From positions 30,973,325-31,037,324 of the forward strand of contig CM068313.1 in assembly GCA_034766995.1 (NCBI GenBank): DNA of 64,000 nucleotides, given 5' to 3'. How positions within the stretch are numbered: position 1 is the first letter of the stretch; the number at the start of each line of letters is the position of its first letter. Below the pieces are notes generated by a model. That model did not search any database. It was given only the letters and a program-made list of their open reading frames with translations, and was not told where the DNA came from. This document shows positions 1-14,888 of this stretch, in pieces. Position numbers and translations under genes: made by a program. Source of the DNA: Acanthacorydalis orientalis. Its lineage: Eukaryota > Arthropoda > Insecta > Megaloptera > Corydalidae.

Positions 1-44
<44 letters not shown>

Positions 45-398
45 TTTCATTAAAGTTTGAAAAGTTTAAATTTTAGTTTTGTTTCGTTAGAGTTTAAATT
101 GTAAATGAAAGTAGGAATATAATAAATGTAATCATATTTAACATGAAATTGATACAAATTAAATATCTAAAAAATATTTTAAGACGCAAAACATAAAAAG
201 AGATTTTTAGTAAACAAAAATTTCTAATGAATTTTTCATGTGCAGTAATTACAGTTATAATGTAGGAATTAAATTATTGTTATTGATATTTCGCAAAAGT
301 ATATCTTTTTTGGATAACATATAATATCATATATTTTAACATAATATGTAATTCAAAATTATTAATTTATGTGAAATTTCGTGACTAGGTAATGAGTA

Positions 399-456
<58 letters not shown>

Positions 457-1222
457 GAAAAGTATGTTTAGCTCATCTATTATTAATACTGTATTATATT
501 ATAATCCGAGATTAATATTATCAGTGTCATGTAAAAAAAAAACTGTATCAAGGCGAAATGGTCTTTAATGCAAATGAATAAAATGTACCAATATACATTT
601 TTTAATTAGAATATGTCAATATACGTGACTTGCAAAAGTATAAAATTTATTTGTCATTGAACCATTTGAGAAATAACATATTGAAATTATTATTTTTTAA
701 AAAATATATCAGAATTGACCTATATAAATGATATTTATTAATCTTTTAATTACTCATATATTGACCATTCCAGGATGGTATGAAAATAATTGTCATCGTT
801 ATCCGGTATACCTCTTGTATTATATACTTTAAACTTGAATGTCCCTTTGAATGTTTCAAGTGTAGAAGAATTTTTATTACAAAAAGCATTATTATAGAAC
901 TATTTATATATTTAAAATATAAAATGTATGTACACACACACACATGTATATATATACTATTTTCCAGTAAAATATGTAAATACACATATCAATGTATAGA
1001 AGCAATGTATTCTACAATTCGATATTCACTAATTAACTATTATTCTCTATTTAATTTAAATTAATATAAAGAACTTCGGTTACAGACTGTTTTTTAAAAA
1101 AATATTTTTGTATAATAAAAGTACGAAAGAACTTTATTTTATTTTATTTTTATTTGTTTACATTTTTCATTCATTTTTTAGAAAATTTTTTGTAAATATC
1201 AATATATTTAAGTATGTATATT

Positions 1223-1260
<38 letters not shown>

Positions 1261-1553
1261 CATATGTATATATATATATATACATATGTATATGTATATA
1301 TATATATATATATAAATGGATTTAGTTTATTTATGTTATAATTTGTACAAAAAATTGTATTGAGAACGAAAAAACATAAATACATAGGTACTACATATAG
1401 TAAAATGTAAAACTCAATTTTTCTCGCAAAGGTTGTCTAACTGTCAATTATATATTATTATCAACGTTATATTTTAACCTGCAATTATTTTTGTATTTGG
1501 AATTTTAATATTGACTTTATACATACATACATATATATATATATACATATATG

Positions 1554-1597
<44 letters not shown>

Positions 1598-2196
1598 TAA
1601 ATTTTAATTTTTATATAATGCTTATTGTACATAAAAATATTCTGAAATTTTCGAATATTTCTTCGTTTAATTTTTATACTAATTAACTTTAACATTACGT
1701 TATTATTACTATTATATTTAATTAGTATAATTTATATTTATGTTATTGACACATTTTTTATTTGAACAATTTCTACAAACTGTAACAAATAGTATATTGA
1801 TTATTTTAAAACGCATAGTTTTTTTATTTCGAATAAAAAATGTTCTCATTCATTTTTATGAAATAAGTTTCAGTCATATTTATGAAATAAATTGATATGT
1901 CCTTTTTTATATATTATAGTGTACTTGCTTCAAGTATTAGTTTATTTTAAATTGATTTCAATGTTAGCCTTAAAATAAACTCAACAGTATTTAGTTATTT
2001 ATTTATAAATAAACAATTATTAATTATTAAAAAGGTAACACACATATTTCAATAAATTAAATTAAAGGAGGTAATAATTGCATATAGTGTATTAAAAGAA
2101 ACGACTTGACATTTTCTTTAAAATTATTTGTTATCGAGTTTATAAACATTCATTCTTATATATTATATTATCTTTAATTATTGATCACTGTATACA

Positions 2197-2235
<39 letters not shown>

Positions 2236-2849
2236 GATATATGTATATATTCATATATAATACGTTTATAAAGATATATGACTATTAGTCAAAAATAAAA
2301 TTCATAATTTTCATATTTTTTTATTATATACAAATATAATTAATGCCATTACTGTTTGTAAAAAATATTTTTTGAATATTGCATATAAGTTATATAAGAT
2401 ATTAAAATACAAATCCTACAACCATAATATAAATATATTCATAAATTTTAAGACATATCCAAGTTTAAATATTTCACTATATTACAGAAACATTTCTATA
2501 AATTTAAATATTATTAATGTTATTTTTAACAATTGTAAACCGATATTTATTTGTCGTATACTGGATTAGTTGTTATAATTTGTAAGTACGGGTTTTTAAT
2601 TGTCTATTTATGTTATTAATTAATTTCTTTTAAAACAAACATATTTTTAATAGAGAAAAAGCGGTGATATCGATGAATACGGTTGACATTTACTTATAAT
2701 TAAATTATGAAACACAGCTATAAAAAGTAATGGTTAACAATTATAAATACTACCTAATAAAATTGTTTCTACATCAAAATCACTTACAAACAAATATACT
2801 ATTTTTAATGACTTTTCCTAAGACTTCAAAACCATTTTATTCTTAGTTT

Positions 2850-3470
2850 AAAGTCCGATCCTACAATCATTGGAGGAGTATTCCTTGACCGCAATCCTTT
2901 CAGTTTCGCTAAATATTAGAGATCACTGACACTAAAGAACAGAATCGACAAGATTTAACCCTACTCAACAATCGAATCGCCAATCAAATTATTACGTTCG
3001 TCTTTCTCTCCTCCATTTGAACAATGCAGTAAAGTGGCGAAAGGACCACTCCATTGATAACTAGATCCTGATCAAGAGATACCTTTCGAAAACGAAGAAT
3101 GTTTCATCACAAACACATGTGAAATTAGTTCCTCTCTCTTTTTACGAATTATTAATTGCATTGTAATGAATTAAATAGATTGTTCAACGTATCATCGACT
3201 TTACATTCAGTATTTTTTCTCATTCTAACCAATACAGTCATTTTCAACATTGTATTTTAATACTTAAGATGTAAGTTTGTTCTCTCACTCATTGCGTATT
3301 GTGTGACCTACATCGTTAGTAGAAATAAGCCGAAATTTAAAATGCTTGTCGCACTCTTTACTTAGACTTTAACGTTCATCGTACGTGGATATTTGTAGTT
3401 ATTTATTAAAGTGTAAGATTTTTTATTTTTGTTTGCTAATAATGGGTGTCACTTATAGGGTTGATTAACG
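2850..3470. promoter_or_regulatory. Less AT-rich island, possible promoter or untranslated exon of gene A
   Basis: This segment has visibly higher G+C and higher complexity than its flanks and contains pyrimidine-rich stretches such as TCTTTCTCTCCTCC near 3002. No open frame or TE similarity that I trust is present. Because gene A starts right behind a splice acceptor at 6257-6258, an upstream untranslated first exon must exist, and this island is one of two candidates on composition alone. A decayed repeat is an equally possible explanation. Confidence 0.2.
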
Positions 3471-3893
3471 GTTAGAAGACATCTTGTAAACAAACGCCAT
3501 TTTGTTTTTCAAATATGTGTTGTGTGTTAAAGGGTGTTAATACAGTTTTATTTGTTTAATTTAATCATTTTCAGTAATTATTTCAAAATATATATTCTGT
3601 TCACTACTGATTTTAAAATTGTGTAAATTTATCAAAATAAAATTAATGAAGTTGAAACCATATAGAAAAAATTGTTAACGTGCTGTTTTATTTATTAGTT
3701 CTTTTGCTACATAAAGAGCATTTACATTAATTTATATTTGTGAATGTTAAACAAATATACCAAAATTTTTAAATTAATAACATATTGTATTTCAATTTTA
3801 TGCCATATGTTGTAATCACGTAGTCGAATTTAATGTTTACTAATTAATTATTGCTAACGTGTAAATATTATTTGTTCAACTATATAATTATTT

Positions 3894-3932
<39 letters not shown>

Positions 3933-4624
3933 AAAATAGAGACCTATTTTATTTAATCGTATCTTTCAGTTATATTTCAATTCTATGTGTACGTTTCAAT
4001 CAGTTTAATTGCGATCAGTAGCAATTTTTTGAATAAGATACATATTTATTTTTTTCAGATATAGAGTTACAGTTATATTTTTTTATTTTATACTTATATC
4101 GTAAAATTTGTACAATGATTGAATTTATATTGGATATATTTTTAATAATATTTTTTGATATAGTGTGGTTTAAAGTTGTAAAAAAATATAGACAAGAGTT
4201 TAATTTTAGTTAATATATTCATTTTTGACCCTGGACTGCATTTAAACCTATGGCCTTACGAAAAGAAAGTGACCACCTTAATCAAATCCGTTACAGACCT
4301 CGGTTAACTTAATAAAAAATCGAACACTGCCGGATTATCACAAAATGGTTCATTGTAGTTTCAACATTATTTTTTGTTATTTCTAATACTGGTTAATATA
4401 TTAATATAAAACATGTATATCATAATCTTTAATACAAAAATTTATTATCGTTTTGATGTACATCGATGTTTTGTTATTTACTTTTTAATTTTTTAAAAAA
4501 TATATTAATCTTTAATAAAGTATCATTTAATTATGATACCTTTATCTTTTTATTAAAATTGATATAATATCTAATGGGTTTTATATTAATATAATTAAAA
4601 ATTTTAGAAATTTATTTAAATAAC

Positions 4625-4850
4625 TGAACGAATGTAACTTCGAAATGAAAGTGAAAACATGTTAACACTTATATATGCTGCTAAACAACAACCGAGCTGC
4701 AAGTACATATCTTTCTTATAATAGATGCGTTGTAAAAGTAGCTCGCGATTTTTTTTACTTCATAAAATAGAAAGTTGTTTTAGTATCTGTGGATCAGCGT
4801 ACTTAGTCTGTATAATCTTGACATTTGCTTAACAATTATCGAATATTGAG
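4625..4850 (+). promoter_or_regulatory. Less AT-rich island, possible promoter of gene A
   Basis: A short complex segment about 1.5 kb upstream of the gene A acceptor. It contains a TATA-like TATATATG near 4670 and a GATCAGCGTACTTAGTC stretch near 4791-4807. In this AT-rich DNA a TATA match means little, so the call rests only on composition and position. Confidence 0.18.
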
Positions 4851-6263
4851 AGTGAAATTGTAATTAATAATAAAAAAATGAAATTTATACATAAATATTG
4901 AAAATAAATTTATTAGGAATATAGAAATTTTATTTTATTTACATTACAGGAGTTAACTGACTTATTAATCGTGATTTCTAAAATAACTTTACCCACACAC
5001 ACACACACACCCACACAAACACACACTCGCATATATGTATATACATATATGTTTCCTACATTTTTTTTTAATTTTAAATAGTTTGTTTGTTGAAGATTAG
5101 TAAAATTATTGTTCAATACTTAGTTTAAATTAACTAAAAGATGCAAATAAAATAATGGCAATTAAGATGTTTTAAAACCAAAAAAAAACATTTTAATTGA
5201 TTTGATTTAAATTGAATTTAAAGATATTAATTAGTGAATAAAAATTCACTAATTGATATTCAAGTATTATTTAAAATTTTTTTTGAAAGTAGTAATTTAC
5301 AAAAGATAACGTTTCTATCTTTAAGGAGTTTTTTTAATGATACTTAATTTTATATCACTTTCCACAGTGAATATAAAAATAATTTGAAAAAGTAATTGAA
5401 CAATTTAATTCATTTTTGAAAGTCAATATTATGAACATAATTACTCTTACTAAATAATTTTTACTTTTATATACGGTTTTATGTATATTATCCTTAATAT
5501 AAACGAATAGACACATGAACTGAGTTTTAAAATTAGACAATATTTTAGTTTTAAGAATATTTCAAAAGAACAAGATAAAGTATTGTATACTATGCGATTT
5601 TTATTAAGAAGTGTAACACAATTATTATGTTTGATTTAAAGTCTATATTAGTTTTTGGAGAATTGATTAGATATATGTTTATTAAAAGTGAACAAATTTT
5701 GAAAATAAATTTATTTATGTCATATATGTTGCTTTATGAAGCAAATTTAGTTTAAAACTTTATCTGTAACTAATTTTTCACTTAAATTTTAGCTTAAATG
5801 CGAATATAAACAAAATTATCCATATTTTTAGAATATTCACAAAATTGTTCTATAATGGCAACTACTATTAATATAATCCAAAAAAATACTAATAGAATAC
5901 GAATTTGTTAATGTAATTTTTGCAACTGTAAATTATTTCATTTCCACAAATAATTAGTTTACTTACTCGTGGAAAAAACATTTGTGCAATATGAATTCAC
6001 TTTTCACAATATATCCTGAAATATTTGGAGAAATACATTGGAATAAAAAATTAATAAATCAATTCTGTTGTTTTATTTTGTAATAATTATTTCATAAGAA
6101 TTATCTTTCATAATATAATTTTTAAGTTTATTATTGTAATTTTATTTTCTTGCAAAATGAAATAAAAAATAAGTTTTTGAATTTAAACAATAATTTGTTT
6201 ACACTGAACTACTTTTAAATATTTAAACAATACTGACTGGCGTTTCTTTTTGTTTTAGATAAA

Positions 6264-6389
6264 ATGTTACCACACAACTGGTCTGCTTATGCCCTCGTGT
6301 GCATATTAGTTTGTCAAATTTTTGCAGCTCCTTTAGTAAAGAGACAAGCTCAACTTGCTGATTCATCAAGTTTAAATCCAGAAGTTCAG
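6264..6389 (+). CDS. Gene A coding exon 1 (signal peptide)
   Basis: Encodes residues 1-42. The acceptor is TTTCTTTTTGTTTTAG at 6243-6258, followed by five untranslated bases and the ATG. The donor is CAG|GTATAT after 6389. It holds the signal peptide and the first dibasic KR. Likely signal-peptidase cleavage lies around the FAAP sequence at residues 20-23. Confidence 0.82.
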
Positions 6390-6447
6390 GTATATTGACA
6401 AAATAATATATATTATTCGAATGTTTATATTTTCCAATTATATTTTA

Positions 6448-6499
<52 letters not shown>

Positions 6500-6938
6500 A
6501 TTTAGATATACTTATTCAAAATCTATTAATAATTATTATAAACCAATAAATATAGTACAAGCATTTCTATAATTTTTGTTTACTATATTATCAAGTTGTA
6601 TTACTTAGATATTCGCTTTTGTTTTTGAAGTTTATGATCAATGTTTGTGCGTAAATTATTAATTTACAGTGATTAATGCAGATCAATGATGAAAAAAAAT
6701 TTTAATTCGATTTTTTACACCAACAGTAAAATTAGTAATTCCATTATTTTATATTGCAAGAAAGGTAATGTTTAATTAATCTTTAATAAAAATTCTCTTG
6801 TTCATTCTATACATTATTAAATGTGTAAAGTTTATAAAATTATTCTAAAAAAATATTTTTTTTTATTATTTACTTTCGAAATACTTAATCGTTACTTTTT
6901 GATTTCATAAACCTTTTGTAAGTTAATGTTTTAACCAA

Positions 6939-6993
<55 letters not shown>

Positions 6994-7195
6994 AGAGAGA
7001 GAGAGAAAGTGAGATTTTAATTAGATTTCAATGTTTAATAAAATGAAAATTTAATCGAACTAGAAATACTTACATTATGAAAATGAATAACTAATTTTAA
7101 AAGGTGCATATTTAGTATATTAATATAAAATCTTCTAAAGAATTTAGTAAAGTTGATTGTATTTAATAGAATAAAGTATTAAATGTTAGTATTAT

Positions 7196-7239
<44 letters not shown>

Positions 7240-8283
7240 GCTATTATTCAAGAGAAACGACCAAAAAATAAATCTTTACGAGATAGAAAGTAGAATAAAA
7301 TTCCTCTTATTATTTATCTTTAAATGAAATCATGGATCTCATTTATATTATAATGGATATTGTCTGTATTATTTGTCAACATATTTTATCTCAATGTTTA
7401 AACAATAAAATAGAAAATCGTGTCAAACTAGATGATGTACATTCACTTTTTAACAGTACTGAAATGAAATTTAAATTTCGAATCAAATATTCATAACCTA
7501 TCTGTAAATAACGACATTAGAAGTTTTCTTAAAATATAATGAATCGATTTATATTGTAAGAATAGAAATATTTTAAATTTTCACAACAAATACATACGCT
7601 TACCTAAGTTGTAAATTCGCAGAGAATACAAATCAGTAGATTACACCTTAATTTTGGTAATAAAAAGTATATTATTATTCTGCATATGTCTTTCTGAACA
7701 TAATAAACAAGTTGGTTGAAAATTGTGTCAAAAGTCTTATTTGAAAATTAAGATAATTTCTTTTCTACTGCTTTCGGAATTACGTTTAGTAAAATTCAAT
7801 AAACCTGATATCAAGTTTACTGACAGCGCGTGTTATGTAATTGAATTAATTAATGATTTGTTTTTATGATTATAATATCATTAACTTTTTTGAGAATATC
7901 ACTTAACAGTGAGACAAACAATGAAATAATATGCAAAATAAATATATTTTTACATTTACGATCAATTTCAACTGACTATTGATCTTTTGTTCAGTACTTT
8001 GATTTATATTAACTGACAGCTACTTTTTGTAAACATCTGAAAAGAAATTGATAATTTAATTTTATGACTTTGTATAAAACATATTTTACTGTTTAAACAT
8101 TTATTGTTTTATTTAAAAGCATTTATAACTTATGCAATAAATTATTACTTTATATTTATTTTAGAATAAAAAGCAATTCGTTTTTTTTAATTGATGTAAT
8201 TAGTTGTGAAACATATTTTCGGAGAAAACGATATGTTTTATAAATGAAATATTTTATATTTATTGAAAATGTAATATAAATGG

Positions 8284-8342
<59 letters not shown>

Positions 8343-8347
8343 GTATG

Positions 8348-8380
<33 letters not shown>

Positions 8381-10874
8381 ATGTGTGTGTGTAAATTACT
8401 TTAAAATAGGTTTACGTAATACAAAAATTAGTCAATTATGGCATTAAATACACATAATACGCATGATTAATAAATATTGAAGGTTTAAAATCGTAATAAA
8501 GAATCTTTTTTTAGATAGACAGAGACATGAATTACTATTATTAATCACAATCACGTAACATAAATTTAGATTTGAACTTTTTTGATTCGGTTTAAGTAAT
8601 AATTACTTTATTTCTAATTTTCAGCTATTTTATTATTATTAATTTTGATTTTTAACAATTTATTAAATTTGTATTATTATTTATTTTAATTTATTTGTTC
8701 TTCAATCTCGAATTTATTTTTCAATAATGCATATGATCATAGATTTTTTAATAATATAAAAGTCTATTTTTCACCAAACTTTATTCATGAATAAGAACAA
8801 GCTGTATTTATCATAAATAATAAATTTAATTGAAAAAATAAATAAAAGTGTAGAAATATTCTTGATTTAATAAAAATTAGTAGTTAAAATTAAGATAAAA
8901 ATAAATGAAATTGTTGATTTCAATATTAATTTATACGTTTAAGTAGTCAAAAAAGAGATAAATTTAAAAGTTTGAAGATAAAATACGGTTCAAAATTATG
9001 AAAAAATACATAACACATTTTTATTGAATTGAAAAATTATTAATAGGTATTATTTTAGGAAATTTTTTGAATCTGATTAATCATACAATAAAAACGGTTA
9101 TATTTAGTTTGTGTATCAAGAAAATGAATGTTTTTAGCATATATTACAATAAATTTATATATCATTTCATTTAGCAAGGTTATTTTTAATAAGTTTACGA
9201 AGGTTAGCTTCACGTTATACTTCAAATACATTTTTTTCTAAACAGACGTAATAATTAGAATCAGAAAAAGTATATATTTACAATGAAATAAGTTCTAATA
9301 TCTGAAAAAAGCACATTTTTTTTGGAACTTGTGATACTAGATACGAGCAGTGTCCTTAATTATGACCTAAATAACGATTCTATATTCAATAAATGTTAGT
9401 GCATTCAACTTTATATCATTAGAAACACATTGAAGTGTAAATAGAATTTATGTTTTTCTATTCAAGGACAGTAGTTACTAGAGAACATTGACGTGTGATA
9501 TTAATAACGATGAACTTTCATATTTCATTTGACGTTTTTTTGACCTGAATTTTTTTTGCATTTTAATCATAACATATTATTTAATTGTAAACGTAAGTAC
9601 GTTCATAGTTTTCAGAATTATATTCTATTAAAAGGTTAATATACCTGTAACAATTTTTTACAATTAAGGCTATACTTATTAGTGTTGCATATAGTTTGAA
9701 GTACCTATTACATAAATGAGTATTAAGAATATAAATCATACGTATTAGTGAAATTGAATTGCAATTATCAGTCATACTTATTATTAAAGAATAAAATTTA
9801 TTTACCATTGAAATGTCTATTATGTGCCTTTTTAATATATATCATTATTTTTAATTTAATTGCACCTTTTTCTTCATGAAACACATTTTTTATTTTTAAT
9901 GTTTATACTTTGATTGTAAAACATTTTCACTTTTATAATTTGAATTAAAGTTTGAAATTGTTTGATTTAATATTTTAAATTATTTGACTTACGAATTTTC
10001 AATATTGATTTTTCTTATGTACTTTGTTTAATGAGTCAAGTTATAACTATTTGTTTTAATATTTATAATCGCAATGTTTCTGGGCTCTTTGGTTTAGTTC
10101 TGTTGAAACACTAATGAATCACTGATTTCAGAACCTCGATTACCTTTTGATAGATACTAACGATTGTATATATATATACAATTAATATGTATATATATAT
10201 ATATATATATCATGTCTACAATATTTAACATGAATAATTCGAAGATAACAATTCATTAATGAACATATTAATTTATTTTTATTCAATTAAGCAAATCTCG
10301 ATATTAAATAACTGTATGATTTATATTAAATATCAATATTTTATAGTTGATCTACATTAAATTATAATATTTTACTTTTATTTAATAATATGAAGGGTAA
10401 AAAAACATTCAATAATGATTTGCTTATATTAAACACAGTTAAAAATAAGATTACTTATAATTATATTAATTTAAATGTAAGATTATTTGACCTATTTTAA
10501 ATGTTTTTTTAACATTTTAAGTTCATTGCAAACAATATCCAGTTTTTATTTTATCAATATTTTCAACTTCACGAGAATGTAAATATATTTAAATAATAAG
10601 GAACTGATCAATTTTACATACTTATATTTTCACAAGGTTATTGCATTTACTTTTTATTCTTGTAAATATTTTAATTAATATATATATATATATATATAAA
10701 TCTAATTTTTATTATATATACATTACAGTTTTTATACTAATTTACGATTAGGTGTAAATTGGAGGTCGTGCTTTTGAGGTCAATATACATAAATTACTTT
10801 ATATTATGTAATGATTGATATATAAATAATTAATAGATATTTTTTTATTTTAATTACATAGTATATCTTAATAC

Positions 10875-10910
<36 letters not shown>

Positions 10911-12002
10911 GCATTGTTAATTACAGTAAATTGTTTTGAAATTTGCTATAATAGAGATTTACTTTTAAAAAACGTGTACTAATTTACACAGCTATTAATA
11001 TAAAATATGTTTTTGTTATATTCAAGTTCCAAGTGGTTGGTTATTAGAGCCTTAGGGCGCTTCGACAGCTAAGATATTCAAGTTTCGATTTAAATATTAC
11101 TTAAATGAAAAGATTTTAATAGTTTTTATACTGAAAGAAATTTTAACAGACATATATAATAAAACATCACAAATAAATAAGAGTTATGAAATTATTTTAC
11201 TAATAATCTTGACTGCAACATTTTTAAAATAATTTCAAAATTTAAACCTCTCAAATGAAGGTTGCAACAATTTTTATATGTATATGAAAATGTGTTTCCA
11301 TTATACGAAGATTATTATTGCAAAATGTTCAACTATAGATGTTTAACTTTCAAATGAAAGTGAATTACTTCATTAGTTGTAAAATGAGATGAGTATATGT
11401 ACTATTAAGCTTATGTACTATTTACTTATTTCGTAATTTAATATTTCTCTATTATGATTTGATTCATTATGCAGATACTTTGATATTTACTTTTATTTTA
11501 TGTCAACATATTACTAATCAGATGTTTAAAAATGTAAAATCACTTTCATTATTTTTTCTATTGCAATATATTTAATTACACATCGATTTTTTACTTTAAT
11601 AACGTTATCTGTAGTATATAAGTAATAAATAATTAACTAATTATATTAGTTATTTTTTTTGTGTAAATCTTGTAATTAATTATTTCTCCGATAAATAATA
11701 TAATTCAAGAAATATACAAAATTACATATTCTTCTCTATAACATATAGTTCTATCTAAATGTATTTCAGGACATAGAAGTAATAGATGATACTACAAGAG
11801 AAAAAAGAAAAATACCATTTGAGTTGAAAAGTTCTCTACTAGGAGCAGTTTTTGGGGTAAATATTTTGTTTAATATACAAATCTACAAATATAACATATT
11901 TTCTTTTATAAAATATAAACACAAAAGGTTAATATAATTATAATAAAGCATAAATAAATAAATAATAATAAATTCAAATTTTTTTGAAATTAATTAATAC
12001 AG

Positions 12003-12051
<49 letters not shown>

Positions 12052-13214
12052 TATTATTTCTTGAAGTTAATTGCTTATTTCATTTTTTATAATCTTGATT
12101 ATTTATAGGTTTTCTTTTTAAAATATTTTTTTATTAAAAATCTACAAATTAATATTTAATTTATTACTGTTCTAGTTTTAAAAGTCATTTGAACAAAATA
12201 AAGAAAACAAAAAGAGAATGTAATAAGTAATATAAATTATTTACATATTCATGAGGTAGAAAGATAATTTATTCATTTTAATTGGTTTTGGTCAATATTT
12301 TAACTTTTCCATCATGATTCATAATCTTTTAATAAAAAAAAATATTTACTAAAAATTATTTTTTTTGTAGGAAAAATACTCTGTGTAATACATGCTATTT
12401 TAAAAATAATTGGAGCATATTGATGTAATTTACTGATAAACTTACTAAATAATTGCTTAAAGTTATTTAAAATTTTGATATATATCTCATTGTTTTACTG
12501 TTCTTTGGTCTATGTTTTACTTTTGAATTTTTTCTAAATAATTTATAAAATATATTAGAAAGTTTAATAAAGTGGAGTAAATGATACAGAAAGAGACTAA
12601 TATTGATTTAAAAAAATATAAGAATTTTTTGTAACGGAAATATATTTTCAAAAATGCATTTTTATATGGGTTTTCCCAATATGTTTTTTAATTAATAAAT
12701 GAATAAAGAAATAATCATTCAAAATTGCTTTATCAATTTAATCAACGCTTTTCTATTTATCATTTTATTTATCAATATTAATAATTAAATTTAACACAAA
12801 TTCATGATTATATTCATATCACAGAAAATCAACTCATTTATCGACTCAAAAACCAGCTGGGTAAATCAACTGGATCAGCAAAATATCGCAAAAAATAAAG
12901 CTTATGGAATCGAAGCACCAAAAGATACCGGTCTTGGATCATTGACAAGTGTATTTAGTTCGGTTAGTTCGATAATTGGACCTAAACTTCAACTCATCGG
13001 TCCTAAAATCTCTCTTCTTAGCTCCTTGAGTAGTGGTTTTTCTAAAGGTGGTTCAGCATCAGTAACAGCGACTGCAGGAGCTGGAACTGGAGCTTCTACT
13101 GGTGGAGGGTTTAATCTTGGAAGCGTTTTAAGTTTATTCTCATCCTCATCCGGAGGAAATGCTCAAACATCAGTAACAATTGATGGCGATGATGATGACG
13201 ATGCCACTAAATAA
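6264..13214 (+). CDS. Gene A, short transcript: Ser/Gly-rich secreted protein with acidic tail (200 aa)
   Basis: Coding exons are 6264-6389, 11770-11856 and 12825-13214. The first 71 residues (signal peptide, KR site, REKR site) are shared with the long form. The 129-residue terminal exon starts KINSFIDSKTSWVNQLDQQN, continues with a Leu/Ser-rich stretch carrying the twice-repeated IGPK, then Gly/Ala/Thr/Ser-rich low-complexity sequence, and ends in an acidic DGDDDDD run before ATK. A poly(A) signal AATAAA lies at 13402-13407. The exon is much richer in G+C than the surrounding introns and stays open for 130 codons, so it is convincingly coding. It cannot be spliced onward after its stop, so it is an alternative terminal exon to the 15680/16897 pair. 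Confidence 0.78.
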
Positions 13215-13299
13215 ATTATTTTTTCTATTGGATGCTTTCCTAACATATTTTCTCACGAGTCACTTTTAAATTTAGTACCTTAAATCAGAATTTTATAAG

Positions 13300-13350
<51 letters not shown>

Positions 13351-14647
13351 TTGTTTCTACATATTTTGATTTAAATTATTTTTTCAAATTAGTAAAACAA
13401 CAATAAATTAAATTGGATAATTCATTTAAAGAAACTTTTTTTAATTGTATTTTTAAATAGATATTTTTACATGTAAAATTTTATATTTTCTTGATAGAAA
13501 TCTCAAAAAATTGATAAATATATATATATATATATTCATATATAAATATATTTATATATGAATATCATAGATAAATATATTCATGGAAATATTTTTGATG
13601 ATATTTAAATTAATTTCACATGAATTTATATATTACTAAATTTAAAAGTCTGTTGAGAACAACATTTTTACCTTCGTTTTGAAATTACTAGTGATACATA
13701 ATTTCATCACATCTCTTTTCAAATCATTTGTATTTTACGTGCACTATCTTTATTCTTTTTAAATATTCTAATTAAATTATTTTCTTTTATGAAATCTAAA
13801 CGTTTTATATTATTGTTTAATAATGTAAGTATCTTCAGAATATTTTTGTATATTTTCAAATACTAAAAGTTAAATCATTTTAAATGACAGTAATATGCTA
13901 GTAAATTATATAATTTTAGAGATCAAATAAATAAATCATTTGAATAATGATTTTAAATTTATTTCATATATAAATTCATTCTTAAACAAAACATATTCTT
14001 ATTTTACTTAAAATCTTACTAAGTTTAAAATTAAATTATGAGTTATTCTGCTGTTGTAAATATTTGTGTATTATATTTGAACAAAGTGGTGTGTTTTTAT
14101 ATATAAAATAAATATATTTGTTAAAATTTGACCTGATTTTTTCTTCCTTTGACATTGATTTTTATAGAATGAATGTAAGCAGAAAGAGTTAACTGAAGTA
14201 CAACATTTGATGAAACATTAAGAGTGTTCATATGGGTCATAATGTTTACATATAATTTAATAATTACTAAGTTTCAGAAAATTAGAGGTTTTTTAATTTC
14301 GTTAACAACAATTTTTAATTAAAATTAACTTTAAAAGTAGGGAATATGATTTAATTTAATTATAGATCTACCAATACATTTTTACGTTTAATTAAAAATG
14401 TTGATATTAAGGTAGGAAATTAATAAATACCAGAAGGCTAATAATAGAAGAATTTTTCTAATAAAACTTAAGGCTTTTATAAAGTTATTTTACTTATGTT
14501 GATATCACGAAGTAATATAAAGTTCATAACAAAAAAATATATCCGAACATATAAAGACTATCTGCTTAGATCTGTTCATTTGGTATTTAAATAGTAGGGC
14601 TGAAGTTATCATGTATTTAATCCTTAAAATACACTAGTTTGTACATT

Positions 14648-14715
<68 letters not shown>

Positions 14716-14841
14716 TTTTCAGTAATACGATTTTAAAAAAGACAAACTAAATAGATATTATTTATTTTTAACTTTTCAAATTTTAATTATTTTTTTATTA
14801 TCGTACATACATTTGTTATTGAACATTATTTTTATAATTTC

Positions 14842-14888
<47 letters not shown>

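Larger units (their letters stand above)
1..6258. other. AT-rich non-coding region upstream of gene A
   Basis: No credible coding exon is visible. The open frames here are either translations of (TA)n tracts or short, low-complexity, Lys/Ile/Tyr/Asn-rich sequence. (TA)n tracts lie at about 1-40, 406-447, 1225-1313 (interrupted by ATATGTATAT), 1527-1594, 2205-2231 and 3899-3930. An (AC)n tract lies at about 4993-5026. Segments near 2850-3470 and 4625-4850 are clearly less AT-rich than their surroundings and are listed separately as possible promoter or non-coding exon sequence. The first coding exon of gene A is preceded by a good acceptor, so at least one untranslated exon of that gene should lie somewhere in this region. 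Confidence 0.6.

Noticed and set aside
2840..2910. - strand peptide RNTPPMIVGSDF, loosely like a LINE endonuclease IVG.DF motif
   Set aside because: Only about ten residues and no neighbouring endonuclease motifs. A chance match is more likely.
10080..10150. Patch GGGCTCTTTGGTTTAGTTC with a vague tRNA look
   Set aside because: No B box and no foldable acceptor or anticodon stem.
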